Shown piece by piece: positions 8,522-17,719 of a DNA stretch of 64,000 nt (position 1 is the stretch's first letter; every line of letters begins with the position of its first letter). This DNA comes from a virus, in IMG/VR virus record IMGVR_UViG_3300043219_000566, positions 124,001 to 188,000 of that record; one strand, 5' to 3'. Position numbers and translations under genes: made by a program. The notes under the pieces were generated by a model. The model did no database searches, was not told the DNA's origin, and worked only from the letters and a program-made list of their open reading frames with translations.

Positions 8522-8911
8522 TTACGCTGCGATCTCTTCCGGAGCGACGTTCAGGCTAGCGAGCAAAGCGGCAGCCTTGAGCGCGCCTTCGCCGACTTCC
8601 AGCGATTCGGTAACCGCGGTGACCTGAGCTACGTCAGACGCCTGCTTCTCAGCCGCTTCGACATCTTCTCCAAACCGCTGACGCAGCAGAAGATTGGCGG
8701 TCTTGTGCAGGTTGGTCGATGCCGCGGACTGCTCCTGGGTCTGAGCGCTCTTGAGCAACAGGACGTTCTGCAGCCCCAACTGTAGCTCCTCGGGCGAGGA
8801 GAACGTGATGCCGCGCGCCTCGCACTGCTTGCAGAACGCCGGGATGTAGATCTCGTCGAACAGCGTTTCGCCCGCCTGCTCGACTACTTTGGAATCGACC
8901 GTATCCGGCAT
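8522..8911 (-). CDS. Unknown helical protein following the capsid gene
   Basis: A 129-residue, acidic, mostly helical protein (MPDTVDSKVVEQ) with a CKQC pair near residue 28. The long helix (SAQTQEQSAASTNLHKTANL) and small size are compatible with a head-tail adaptor or a packaged assembly factor, but no motif confirms it. It is transcribed directly after the major capsid gene, separated by a large hairpin (8936-8975). Confidence 0.6.
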   Translation of the reverse strand: MPDTVDSKVVEQAGETLFDEIYIPAFCKQCEARGITFSSPEELQLGLQNVLLLKSAQTQEQSAASTNLHKTANLLLRQRFGEDVEAAEKQASDVAQVTAVTESLEVGEGALKAAALLASLNVAPEEIAA

Positions 8912-8935
8912 TGGTTCATCTCCTAGCAGAAGTCA

Positions 8936-8975
8936 GCAACGGGCCTTCGACCGTTCGAGCCGTCAGGCCCGCTGC
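8936..8975 (-). other. Large hairpin after the major capsid gene
   Basis: On the minus strand GCAGCGGGCCT (8975-8965) pairs with AGGCCCGTTGC (8946-8936), ten Watson-Crick pairs plus one G-T, around an 18-base loop that itself holds two TCGA boxes. There is no T-run after it, so it is not a standard terminator. It may protect the 3' end of capsid mRNA or lower expression of the next gene. Confidence 0.5.
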
Positions 8976-8993
8976 ACACTCGCTGCGTTCTGG

Positions 8994-9938
8994 TTACACG
9001 TAGACCGCGCGCCCGATGGCCGCGACGTTCGCGATAGCCGAACCGATGCTCTCGTACGCGAAGAATTCGAGCATGAATGCCTCACGTTTGATGTGCATAG
9101 TTGTGTCCTCTAGGACAAAGAATTTGCCCATGAACTTCGGCTCTGCGAAAAAGTACATCTGGTTATCAACGACCAGACGCGTCTTGATCGTGACGATCCA
9201 GCGGCAGTTGAGCAGGTTCCGCTCGGCAAAGCCCTGCCGCAGAATCTCCTCGGACAGCTCGCCACCGATTTCATCGTAGCCCCACTTCTGCACGTCCTTG
9301 ATGGTGATGTTGTTCACCAGGACAGTCGCGGTCTCCAAGTGCGCCGGAGTACCGGGCAGAATCTTGAGGGCGTCGTTGACGGAATCGCGACTGATGCCAC
9401 CAGCGATAGTCTGGTACTGCGCGACACCGGTCTCCGGCACAGCGACGTCCGGAGTTGCGCCGAGCAGCGTGTTGACCGTAGCGATGGCCTTACCGTCCTC
9501 TTCAGCGAGCATGTCCTTGACAGCGTTGTCGCTGAGGATCTGACGGATGTCCATGTCGTACGTCCGCAGCTCGCCGACGTCCTTCATGAACTTGGGGGTC
9601 ACGATACGGTCGAACATGACACGGAACCGGGGCGCGCGGATGTAGCGCGCGAACGGCTGCGTGGCGTACGGAATCGACGCGGCGGCTGGGGAGTTGGGCT
9701 CCTTGTCCAGCACGATGACCGGCTTGTCCGTGTCGACCTGACGATCAAGATCGTCGTTGGAAACTGGAACAGGCGGAAGAATCTTCCGCCAAAAGCCGTC
9801 TTCACGCATCTTCACGCGGATGAATGCGTTGACGGCGTCCTCGGCGTTCTTCACGATCGCGGGATTAGTGCTGGAAATGTGATCCCAGAACTGCTCGCTC
9901 GTGATCCGCGAGGTCGGGTCAGTCGTCATGCCAGGCAT
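8994..9938 (-). CDS. Major capsid protein (HK97-like)
   Basis: A 314-residue protein (MPGMTTDPTSRITSE) preceded by a strong SD (GAGGTGCAATA then ATG). The layout fits an HK97-fold capsid subunit: an N-terminal helix (VKNAEDAVNAFIRVKMREDGFWRKI), a long spine region, a probable P-domain with RTYDMDIRQILSDNAVKDML and a C-terminal beta/A-domain (YFFAEPKFMGKFFVLEDTT). It is followed by connector genes and preceded by a possible decoration protein, probable scaffold and protease, the standard head-gene order. No long N-terminal scaffold-like extension is seen. Confidence 0.85.
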   Translation of the reverse strand: MPGMTTDPTSRITSEQFWDHISSTNPAIVKNAEDAVNAFIRVKMREDGFWRKILPPVPVSNDDLDRQVDTDKPVIVLDKEPNSPAAASIPYATQPFARYIRAPRFRVMFDRIVTPKFMKDVGELRTYDMDIRQILSDNAVKDMLAEEDGKAIATVNTLLGATPDVAVPETGVAQYQTIAGGISRDSVNDALKILPGTPAHLETATVLVNNITIKDVQKWGYDEIGGELSEEILRQGFAERNLLNCRWIVTIKTRLVVDNQMYFFAEPKFMGKFFVLEDTTMHIKREAFMLEFFAYESIGSAIANVAAIGRAVYV

Positions 9939-9986
9939 TATTGCACCTCTCTTTGAAAGCCTCGTAGCCTCTACCGATCCGCGCCG

Positions 9987-10544
9987 CTAGGACGCAGTCA
10001 AGGCACTCGGGAACCAGCAGGTCCAGAAGCGGACCACATCCTGTCCATGTTCGTTCTCGAAGCTCAAGTCCGAGTTGAGACCGGCCTCGCTGACGACACC
10101 GCAGATGGTGTCGGTACCCAGCGTGCCCGGGGTCAGCGCACCCGTAGCAGATCCGCCAGAGTCGGCGGTCAGGTACACACCGGGGGTAAACGTCTGGCTG
10201 GCAGCGAACTCGGTCGATTCCAGCTCGAACGCACCCAGGCTACTGAGCGCCATGAGCACCCCACCGGCAATGTTGCCCAGATCCGGGTTGACGTCGAAGT
10301 CGTTCTGGTTCTGGAACGCGAACAGCGGCGGGTAGCCCTGCGCGGTCGTCTCGGTGCCTACGCCAAGAACGAACTCGTTGTTGCTGTCGATGTACACCAC
10401 ACAACCGGCGGATACATCGTTGGTTTGGCTTGCCTTGATCGGCAGAACCTTCTCCAGGCAGCCAGGTGAGCCAGGCCCCCAACCCTTGCGCGGGTTGAGT
10501 TCATGGTCGAACATCTGGCCATAATCATTTCTGGTACCAGGCAT
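9987..10544 (-). CDS. Possible capsid decoration protein
   Basis: A 185-residue protein (MPGTRNDYGQMFDHE). It is rich in Gly, Ala, Thr and Ser with short beta strands (GCVVYIDSNNEFVLGVG; FTPGVYLTADSGGSATG; DTICGVVSEAGL), typical of small head-decoration or head-stabilising proteins. It sits immediately upstream of the major capsid gene and its leader (GAGGTGCGATA, ATG, CCTGG) is nearly identical to the capsid gene's, suggesting matched high translation. The call is from position and composition. Confidence 0.6.
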   Translation of the reverse strand: MPGTRNDYGQMFDHELNPRKGWGPGSPGCLEKVLPIKASQTNDVSAGCVVYIDSNNEFVLGVGTETTAQGYPPLFAFQNQNDFDVNPDLGNIAGGVLMALSSLGAFELESTEFAASQTFTPGVYLTADSGGSATGALTPGTLGTDTICGVVSEAGLNSDLSFENEHGQDVVRFWTCWFPSALTAS

Positions 10545-10584
10545 TATCGCACCTCATGCTTAACACAGGTTTACGGTCAATCCA

Positions 10585-10956
10585 TCACGACTCGTTATCG
10601 GGTGAGCCAAGAGTCTCACGAAAGATACGATCCGATTCTTTCTCCGGCGGGTTCTGGGGATCGCTCTCTCCAGCCGCCGTCTTGGCTGTGCCCATCGAGC
10701 GCGGCTGCGCCGCCTGCTTGGAGAGCCGAACGATCATGTCCTGCATCGCTCCCGGGTCGATGCACAGCTGTTCCGTGGCCGCCTTGTCGATCGGATCGAC
10801 AAGTCTGTTCTCGATCAGAGCGTCTGCTACCAGCGGAGCCTTGGCTTCGAGAGCAGACTGATCAGCCGCCACTTTTTCAGCAAGCGCGGCGGCCTCGGTC
10901 ATGATGTTCACGCCCTCGCGAGCCAGCTCGACCGGCATTGGCATTGTTGAACTCAT
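10585..10956 (-). CDS. Unknown head-region helical protein
   Basis: A 123-residue protein from the ATG at 10956 (MSSTMPMPVELA), chosen because GGAGT lies seven bases upstream; a GTG at 10965 is the alternative. It is helical and acidic, with an alanine-rich segment (MTEAAALAEKVAADQSALEAKAP) and a disordered charged C-terminus. Located between the probable scaffold and decoration genes, it may be a second scaffold or assembly component. No family recognised. Confidence 0.65.
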   Translation of the reverse strand: MSSTMPMPVELAREGVNIMTEAAALAEKVAADQSALEAKAPLVADALIENRLVDPIDKAATEQLCIDPGAMQDMIVRLSKQAAQPRSMGTAKTAAGESDPQNPPEKESDRIFRETLGSPDNES

Positions 10957-10970
10957 GTAAGTCACTCCTG

Positions 10971-12254
10971 TTACATAGCCGCTGCAGGAGCCAACTCCGG
11001 CGCGGCTCCTTCTTCAGGCGGGACACCCATCTCAGGCGCGCCCAGCTCAGGTGCGCCCATCATTGCTTCCTCTCCCCCACCGCCGCCCTGCATCTCGGCG
11101 ATTGCTTCCGCCAAGTCAGCAGGATCGATCTCCGCCAGGATATTGGGGTCAATTCCAGCCTGGACCAGAGCTTGGATGATCTGCTCGATCTCCCCGCCAC
11201 CAGCCCCGGCTGCGGCACCAGCGCCCGGATCGGTAGCGCCCGGTTGCTCGCCTTCTCCGCCAAAAGCCATAGCGTCGGCACCAGCGTCGGCACTACCAAG
11301 ACCACCAGCACCACCGGCGGCCATCTCGGTTTCCATGGCCGTCTTCACGCCGTCGTAAGCGACGGTCGCCTGCGCACGCGCAGTCTTCACGCGCGCTTCC
11401 TTCTCCGCCTCGGTCGCGCCTGCCGCGATGCCCTCGTACATGTCGCCCAGCAAATTGGCGTCAGCACAAGCGTGCTTCGCGAGCGCCGTGACCAGTTCGG
11501 CAGAAGTCTGTTTCCCGCTTGCCAACTTGACCAACTGAGCTACGGCAGTCTCCGCGGCTTGTTTCCCAGCTGCGACGTCGGCGTCGGGCGAAGCTGCTGC
11601 TTCCTTGGTCGCGTCCTCACCTTTGCCCTCGGCAGGCGGTTCCGGCGGAGGATCGGCAGCTGATTCCGCGGAAGCGCCCGGCTCAGGAGGGTCCGCCGTA
11701 GCGGGCTCCGCGGCAGCAGCTTTGCTAGCAGCAGCCTTCTTGGCATCCGGCTTCGGCGGAATGTCGAGCGCCGCGAGCTTGGCGTTATACGCATTGATCC
11801 TGCTGGTCAGCCCAGCAGCTGCCTCTTTGATCGACGCGTACTTGCCGCCAAAGTCCACTTTGGCGGGATGCGTGGTGTCCTTGCCCGATGAATCCTTGCC
11901 CGCCTCGCCACCGATCAGGCCATCGGTCGACGAAGTCTCGTTGGCCGGGTCCTCGCCGGTTGGCTTGGCAGTCGTAAGCGGATTCTCCGAGGCACCATCC
12001 AGCTTGTCTTCTTTGGCAGCGTCCACCGGCTGCCCAGGAACATCGCTTTTCACATCGGCGGTGTTCTCGGCCGAACGCGAGCCCTCGGTCGCCTCCTGCG
12101 TACCGTCATCGACGGACTTCGACGGGTGCGAAGTTCCGCTGTCGCCTTGATTCTGGACGTGTCCTGCGGTGGACGCAGCTTCGGCGGCCTTGTTGGTCGT
12201 GACGGATTCAAGAAAACCGTCAAGCGCCTTCAATAGATTCTGGCCGTTTCTCAT
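10971..12254 (-). CDS. Probable capsid scaffolding protein
   Basis: A 427-residue low-complexity protein, very rich in Ala, Glu, Gly, Pro and Asp. The N-terminal 170 residues are disordered and acidic; residues about 190-330 hold Ala/Lys/Glu helices (ATKEAAASPDADVAAGKQAAE); the C-terminus is Gly/Glu/Pro-rich (GGGGGEEAMMGAPEL). Composition and its place between the prohead protease and the capsid genes match scaffolds removed during maturation. An SD (GAGGAGA) precedes the ATG. The role is inferred. Confidence 0.6.
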   Translation of the reverse strand: MRNGQNLLKALDGFLESVTTNKAAEAASTAGHVQNQGDSGTSHPSKSVDDGTQEATEGSRSAENTADVKSDVPGQPVDAAKEDKLDGASENPLTTAKPTGEDPANETSSTDGLIGGEAGKDSSGKDTTHPAKVDFGGKYASIKEAAAGLTSRINAYNAKLAALDIPPKPDAKKAAASKAAAAEPATADPPEPGASAESAADPPPEPPAEGKGEDATKEAAASPDADVAAGKQAAETAVAQLVKLASGKQTSAELVTALAKHACADANLLGDMYEGIAAGATEAEKEARVKTARAQATVAYDGVKTAMETEMAAGGAGGLGSADAGADAMAFGGEGEQPGATDPGAGAAAGAGGGEIEQIIQALVQAGIDPNILAEIDPADLAEAIAEMQGGGGGEEAMMGAPELGAPEMGVPPEEGAAPELAPAAAM

Positions 12255-12317
12255 TGAACAATCTCCTCGTCAAGTTCTGACGACAACGGCACGAAAAAGT
12301 TTTTACGCGACTTGAAG

Positions 12318-13691
12318 TTAAGCAAGCGCGCTGAGTGCCGTCAAATTTCGCACAAAGTTGGTTTCGCCAGAAGAACGCCCATCTGTCGCCGCACGTGCGA
12401 ACGACACGACGTAGGCCGCGTACTCACCGGCGATAACGTCGGCTTGCGGCGGAACAGCGCCCGCGGACTTTGTCAACTGCGGTTCGCTAATTCCTTCGCA
12501 GGCGGCCTTGACTAGCGTGCGCCGGTGTGCAACCTCCGGCAGCAAACTGTAGTTGTTTCTGATGCCCCGAATCGTCGAGGCAACTTTGTTTGTAATTGGC
12601 CGAGTTGTACCGTCGTACGAACCATTCGCACACACTAGCTCGGTACAACCCGCCCGCGGCGAATTAGCAAATACGTCCCGCAACCCAACGCGGATCTGGT
12701 CATCAGAGACGTCCGCCGGTTTTTCGATGCCAGCCAGCGTCATGAAGCTGTTCAGCGGCAGGCAAATACCAGCGCGGTGCAACGCAGCCCAGAGGGCTCC
12801 ACGGTCCTCGCTGGCCTTCAAAATCGTTGCTACAGGCTCATCCAGCTCATGTAATTTCGCGACTCCGGCCATTTTCTGTAGCGCGCTACCATCCAGCATC
12901 TCAGCCAGCTGGCGCAACACCGCAGCCTTCTGTAACGCATAGGCCGAGCGAGTTACCGGAGCCAAGACATCCACTATGCCCATTAACTCGGCCAGCTCGG
13001 CTCCACCCAGCGTAGCGCCGTCAGCTGCGGCCTTTTCCAGCTTGCGGAAAGTGAACGCCACGCGATCGGCCCCGCGCCAGACTTTCGAGATGTCAAAGAA
13101 GTCCGGATGGTCGTTGATCACGCAGGCGATCTTGCCGTTCTCCATGATGCGACCCATGGCGCTGGCAGCGTGCTTGCAGTACTCCTTCCGGGTGCGCGCC
13201 TGATTGCCGCAGATGTAGCACACGTCGTACGGCACTCGGCAACTCATACTGACCGGAAACTCTCCGCGCTTTTCCAGCTCGTCCAGATCACTCGCGCATC
13301 TGTTGGAATCCAGCCCGACGATCAGCTCGACCCGGCCCATCGGCTCGTTGTAAGCCGCTGCCACTACCCGCCCGTGTGCTTTGGCTGGATCTCGGTTGTC
13401 GTGATTGTGGAAGTAGTGCGCCTTCATGAATGTCGGGTGGTACTTCATGTTGGCAGCCTTGGGGAACCAGTCCCCGTTGCGGTTCGGGCCGATAGTCTCG
13501 CCGTCACCCAACGCCAACAGATGCACCAGTTCCTCGCCTGGACGAGACGAGAGCTTACTGAAATCGAAGACCTGCGCTGCAGCGCGCTTGTGTAACCAGG
13601 CCGCATCGACCACGCCGCGCCCGTGTAACGGCACGATGGACGCTACCGCATCGTCGAATTGGAACGATCCGCTAAGCACAGACTTGATCAT
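12318..13691 (-). CDS. Prohead maturation protease (HK97/S78-like) with zinc-finger-like insertion
   Basis: A 457-residue protein. Residues 93-151 follow the caudoviral prohead protease pattern: a histidine motif (YFHNHDN, H95/H97), a GRV strand, MGRVELIVGLD, and a serine motif (FPVSMSCRV, S148 or S150). Just after the serine lies C158xxC161 with C172 and H174, a likely zinc site not usual in this family. The C-terminal 250 residues are helical and of unknown role, perhaps a scaffold-like delta domain cleaved on maturation. Its ATG overlaps the previous stop (ATGA). It lies immediately upstream of the probable scaffold. Confidence 0.75.
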   Translation of the reverse strand: MIKSVLSGSFQFDDAVASIVPLHGRGVVDAAWLHKRAAAQVFDFSKLSSRPGEELVHLLALGDGETIGPNRNGDWFPKAANMKYHPTFMKAHYFHNHDNRDPAKAHGRVVAAAYNEPMGRVELIVGLDSNRCASDLDELEKRGEFPVSMSCRVPYDVCYICGNQARTRKEYCKHAASAMGRIMENGKIACVINDHPDFFDISKVWRGADRVAFTFRKLEKAAADGATLGGAELAELMGIVDVLAPVTRSAYALQKAAVLRQLAEMLDGSALQKMAGVAKLHELDEPVATILKASEDRGALWAALHRAGICLPLNSFMTLAGIEKPADVSDDQIRVGLRDVFANSPRAGCTELVCANGSYDGTTRPITNKVASTIRGIRNNYSLLPEVAHRRTLVKAACEGISEPQLTKSAGAVPPQADVIAGEYAAYVVSFARAATDGRSSGETNFVRNLTALSALA

Positions 13692-14614
13692 GACTGATCC
13701 CCGAAAGCGCTCTCAGCCCCAAGGCCCGCGCCGATCGCGGCCGGAACACCCAACCACCAGCCCCAGCGTCCTTTGCCGCCCTTAGCAGCACCGGCGAGCA
13801 GATTGCGAAATCCCTTGCCGAGTGCTTTGGTATTTTTCACCGCGTCCGGAGGACTCATCGACCAACCAGGTCCATGCGCACGCACGTTCTTGTTGATCGC
13901 GGACTCCATCCCGGGGTGAATACCTGCGTGCGCCAGCCACTTTCTCCAGCGCGGCATGTTCCCGTAGTGTTCCCCAGCTTGCTGCTGCGTCAACACGTCG
14001 CGCATCTTGTGACTCGCGAGCCCGAAGTCCGCCTTACTCGCGGCAGTTCCTGCCCGCGCGTGAGTATCGTAGGCCTTCTGCATCCGTGACTGTTGCGCGG
14101 CGACGTCGGTGGGGCCTACGGCGGTGCCTTTCTCTAGCAAACTACGGAAAGCATCGCGCCCCGTCAGATAGCGCCCTACCGTGCTCTTTCCCGCCAACCC
14201 AACCGCGCCACCACCGGCAGCTCCACCGAGGCCGCGCGAGAACGGGTTAGAGCCAGCGCGCGCCTGCTCGACTGCTCCCCACTGCTGCGGCGTAATCTGG
14301 TTGCTGGGAATCGGAGTGCGCCCGGAGAAGTAATCGTACGCCCTGGTTCCCCCGTAACCAGCTACCCCGCCCAGCGCGACACCTAGTAGCGTGTCGAGCA
14401 GCACGTTGCCGCCAGTCATGGATGATGCGATTCCGGTGCCCGCTCCGGCCCCCAAGCTGCCGATAAGCGCCGCCTGCTCCTCGCGCGAGCGACTATGGAA
14501 CCATTCACGAATCTGGTCGATCATGTCCTGAAGATCCTGCGCCGTCAGGGCACGTTTCTCTATGGCGCGCTTGGCCAGAGTCGAAGCCAGCTTGATTGCA
14601 GCAACCTTGGTCAC
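13688..14614 (-). CDS. Glycine-zipper protein, candidate internal virion protein
   Basis: A 308-residue protein (MTKVAAIKLASTL). Residues about 48-90 form a glycine-zipper hydrophobic stretch (LIGSLGAGAGTGIASSMTGG, then LLGVALGGVAGYGG), and the C-terminus has another (WWLGVPAAIGAGLGAESAFG). The middle is basic and helical. Proteins of this type in phage head operons can be packaged and ejected to help DNA cross the membrane; here that is inference from composition and context. It overlaps the protease start by ATGA. Confidence 0.65.
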   Translation of the reverse strand: MTKVAAIKLASTLAKRAIEKRALTAQDLQDMIDQIREWFHSRSREEQAALIGSLGAGAGTGIASSMTGGNVLLDTLLGVALGGVAGYGGTRAYDYFSGRTPIPSNQITPQQWGAVEQARAGSNPFSRGLGGAAGGGAVGLAGKSTVGRYLTGRDAFRSLLEKGTAVGPTDVAAQQSRMQKAYDTHARAGTAASKADFGLASHKMRDVLTQQQAGEHYGNMPRWRKWLAHAGIHPGMESAINKNVRAHGPGWSMSPPDAVKNTKALGKGFRNLLAGAAKGGKGRWGWWLGVPAAIGAGLGAESAFGDQS

Positions 14615-15930
14615 TATTTCACCGGTATCCCGGGGCCTTCGATGCGCTTGAGACCAGTCTCGGCGTCGATCGCCTGCGAGGCCTCGAAGGGCTCTGTGCG
14701 CCCCATCTCCAGGCGGCGGGCCAGCATCCCGCGCAGCAACGCGGGCTGCTGAGACACCCGCGGAGTCATCTGCGAGATCTCGTTGAACGCAGTCAATACC
14801 TGATCCGGCGGATAGCCCGAGATCACCGGATCGGTAGACATAAACTCGTTCAGGATCGCCTTCACGCGCGGGGCCTGCAGCGCCGTTTCCTGGTCTGGGT
14901 CGATCGAACGTTGGACGTCCATCTCGAATTTGCGCGGATCGTCTTCGTTGTCACCGAACATTTCGGCTGCCGCGCGGCCGATGACAGTAGCACTAGCTAC
15001 CGGACCCAAGCCGATCGCTGACTTGGAGATCCCCTCAAAAGGGAAGGGGATGCTCCTCTCAGTCCCGCGCAACTCAGCGAGCTTTTTCATCCGGGTATCT
15101 AATCCGGACCTGAACGAGTTCAATTCTTCGCGCAACGCTTCCGTCTCTCCCGCCGACTTTCTCCACCTATCGGCCCAAGTCACCGCGTCGTTCAGCGACT
15201 TGTAGGGCTCGACGTCTTGTGGAAAAACGCGCTGTGTATCGTAGGCCTGCCCTCGCTTCTCCCCGAAGCGCTCTCCGCGGCAAGCGAGAAAGACAGCGTC
15301 CATCAAAGGTTTGGCTACTGCGCCGTGCGTTGTCAGGACATTGCTATCCACGGCCTCGAAAGGCACGTGGTCGAGCGAACGAAAATACTCGGCCGCTTTC
15401 ACGATAGCGCACCGGGCCATCTCGCGGTGGTACTCGTCATCAGTGCGCGCTACGTCAATCTGGCTGCGCAACGCATCCTCGTGATTGCGAGCGCGCTTGA
15501 GTAGTAAGTCGAGGTCCGGTTGCCCGTGCGTAGGCAACAACTCGGCGGGAGCCAACGCGGCCTTCTCCAGCTCCGGCGGAGTCGTGAAGTTCGGAGGTGC
15601 GTCGAACCAGGTCGAATGACAGTGTGCGCTAGCAGCTTTGACCCCGGCTGCCTCTACCTTCTCCGGGTACATGCGGCCCATGACCGCGGCAGCGCTAGCC
15701 AGCGGGAACTCGTCCGCTCGCTTCTCCGGCGGTGCCGTCTGGAAGTGAGCCAACATCCTGCTGGTATTGAAGACCTCAGTGAGCCGCTTGACGTACTCGG
15801 GAGTCAAGTCGTAGTCGATGGCGATCTTGAACATGGCATCGTTGGGATGCGATCCCTGACTAACCAGATCAACCACCGCTTCCGCGGCTTTGATGATTCT
15901 CTGCTCTTGGTCTTTGGGCAGCGTCTTCAT
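14614..15930 (-). CDS. Unknown large virion-region protein
   Basis: A 438-residue mostly helical protein (MKTLPKDQEQRI). The N-terminus (AAEAVVDLVSQGSHPNDAMF followed by DYDLTPEYVKRLTEVFN) looks like a small HTH-like helical domain. Later parts hold charged helices and a short small-residue segment (GLGPVASATVIGRAAAE). No catalytic motif was seen. Position in the head cluster and length suggest an internal or structural virion protein. It may be a protease target. Function unknown. Confidence 0.65.
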   Translation of the reverse strand: MKTLPKDQEQRIIKAAEAVVDLVSQGSHPNDAMFKIAIDYDLTPEYVKRLTEVFNTSRMLAHFQTAPPEKRADEFPLASAAAVMGRMYPEKVEAAGVKAASAHCHSTWFDAPPNFTTPPELEKAALAPAELLPTHGQPDLDLLLKRARNHEDALRSQIDVARTDDEYHREMARCAIVKAAEYFRSLDHVPFEAVDSNVLTTHGAVAKPLMDAVFLACRGERFGEKRGQAYDTQRVFPQDVEPYKSLNDAVTWADRWRKSAGETEALREELNSFRSGLDTRMKKLAELRGTERSIPFPFEGISKSAIGLGPVASATVIGRAAAEMFGDNEDDPRKFEMDVQRSIDPDQETALQAPRVKAILNEFMSTDPVISGYPPDQVLTAFNEISQMTPRVSQQPALLRGMLARRLEMGRTEPFEASQAIDAETGLKRIEGPGIPVK

Positions 15931-15939
15931 TTTGCGTCC

Positions 15940-16806
15940 CTACGCGTACATGTTCGGATTTATTTGATGAGCGAACCCGCGCGTCAGCGCCTGCCACATC
16001 TTCGGAGTAATCTCACCGCCCAGACCCTGCAATTGCTGGATGTACTGCGTGATCGCGCCGGGATCACGCATATCACCGACCATGTCAGCCATGGACTCCA
16101 GAGCACGCCGTTCACCGGCCGGAGCGCCATACTGGCCGTATAGCCCGCTCACGCCCTTACCCGCCCCTCTCATCCCGAGCCAGCCACCTGCGCCGATCGC
16201 CAACGTCTTTGCGGTGCCGCCAGGTCCGCTCAATGACCTGCCGATGCGCCCAGCAGCTTGCCCGGCACCACGCGCAAGCCCGCCGCCGCCCTTCGCAGCA
16301 AACGGAAACATCTGTTGAACACCCTTCGCTGCTGCTCCGCCTCCGCCGCCTAACAATCTTCCGAGCCCAGGGACTTTGCCGAGCATACCTAGCCCCTTGG
16401 CAGCTATCCCGGCTGCGCGCTTCTCCAGCTCAGCCATGAGCGCGGCGTCTTCGGTGGAAGCTACCTTCTGTCCGTCCAGCAGAACCAAGGTGGCACGAGT
16501 TAGAGCCTGGTCGTTGTCGGCAGCTTGCTTGATCCCGGCGATGAGCGAATCGGTCTTGCGGTCCTTGAGAAATCGGCTCAGCGCGAGTTTGATCAACTCG
16601 TCGGTCGAGAGCGTGCTGTAGCTCTCGAAGAAACGAGCGAACTTCACGAGGTAGTCAGTTTCTGCTGCGTCGACACCAGCCCGCTTGCAAAGCTGCGCGA
16701 TTCCGTCGGCTGTCGATGAACCGGTGTTAGCAGCCTCAGCCACCTTCTCAAACCGGTCCAGTACAGCCAAAGCATCATGAGCTGTCGGGCTCTGGAACTT
16801 CGACAT
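15940..16806 (-). CDS. Glycine-rich helical protein, candidate internal virion protein
   Basis: A 288-residue protein. The ATG at 16806 (MSKFQSPTAHDA) has AGGAG seven bases upstream and is preferred to an upstream ATG at 16863 that lies deeper inside the previous gene. The N-terminal half is helical; residues about 150-230 are Gly/Ala-rich with zipper-like repeats (AAKGLGMLGKVPGLGRLLGG; GLARGAGQAAGRIG), which may form membrane-active helices. The C-terminus is a normal helical segment. The start overlaps the upstream gene by 32 bases. Confidence 0.65.
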   Translation of the reverse strand: MSKFQSPTAHDALAVLDRFEKVAEAANTGSSTADGIAQLCKRAGVDAAETDYLVKFARFFESYSTLSTDELIKLALSRFLKDRKTDSLIAGIKQAADNDQALTRATLVLLDGQKVASTEDAALMAELEKRAAGIAAKGLGMLGKVPGLGRLLGGGGGAAAKGVQQMFPFAAKGGGGLARGAGQAAGRIGRSLSGPGGTAKTLAIGAGGWLGMRGAGKGVSGLYGQYGAPAGERRALESMADMVGDMRDPGAITQYIQQLQGLGGEITPKMWQALTRGFAHQINPNMYA

Positions 16807-17719
16807 GTTTCTTCTCCTGAGACGCGCCCTGCAGACGCCGCAAAACCGCGGGACCTTGCGCAACCGCTGCTGTCATCTCGATATACGCCTGCTCCGATCC
16901 CGCACCGACTGGAGCTATTGAAAATTGTACGGCGTGTACTAAACCTGCAACAAATTCCTGTACAACGTCTCCTCCGAGCCCCATCTCAGTTTCCACGCGC
17001 TGGCGGTCAATTTCGTTCTTGAAAATAGCTACCCACTCTTCGACGATCTCGTGCGCATTCATCGGGTTGATGTCACGCACCCGCATCGCTTCCGTGGCAT
17101 TTCGACGAGCCTGAGATGCCAACAGGTCATCGAACCGACGACGGTCATCGGGCTCCATGATTCCGTCGTCCCACAGAGTGAACAGAAAAATAGACCCCTC
17201 CGCCAAAGCAATGCGCTTCCAGAACGGGTCCGGGTGCATGTCCCGCAACCCGCGCGCCTTGGCGCGCGCCGTAATGTAGGCCTTGACCGCTCCTGCTTTG
17301 TCCAGATGACGGCGCATGTCGAAGAAGCAGGCTTCGTAAGCCAGCACTACCGCGTCCGGCAAATCCAGATAGTTGGCAACTTCGTCCAGCGGCATGCTCG
17401 CTACGATCAGCGCTTCGAGATGGTAGCGAGGACCCCGCATCTCGGCGCTGTGTAACTGGAACGCCCAATGCAGATCCGGGTACTGATCCTCGACTTCCTC
17501 GCGGTTCTCGATCGTAGACTCGTCCCAGGCATGCAAGAAGCTCGTCAGCAACGTAACCCAGCGATCCTCGGTCGAGCGGAAGCGCCGGACACCGTCGGAC
17601 TTGAGTGCGCGTGCCCGCGTGTAGCGCCAGGCCGGGTCGAGCAGCGAACGGACCTCGCGGTGGCGTCGTCGGACGACGTCGAGATCGCTCTCCATGCGGG
17701 TAGCTAGCGCGGTTGTCAT
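16775..17719 (-). CDS. Unknown helical virion-region protein
   Basis: A 314-residue, strongly helical, charged protein (MTTALATRMESDL). It contains a segment resembling an HTH (MPLDEVANYLDLPDAVVLAYEACFFDMRRHL), so DNA contact or terminase-small-subunit-like activity cannot be excluded, but its place between virion genes makes a structural or packaged role likelier. It begins with a TAATG overlap on the previous stop, so it is co-translated. No family recognised. Confidence 0.6.
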   Translation of the reverse strand: MTTALATRMESDLDVVRRRHREVRSLLDPAWRYTRARALKSDGVRRFRSTEDRWVTLLTSFLHAWDESTIENREEVEDQYPDLHWAFQLHSAEMRGPRYHLEALIVASMPLDEVANYLDLPDAVVLAYEACFFDMRRHLDKAGAVKAYITARAKARGLRDMHPDPFWKRIALAEGSIFLFTLWDDGIMEPDDRRRFDDLLASQARRNATEAMRVRDINPMNAHEIVEEWVAIFKNEIDRQRVETEMGLGGDVVQEFVAGLVHAVQFSIAPVGAGSEQAYIEMTAAVAQGPAVLRRLQGASQEKKHVEVPEPDSS

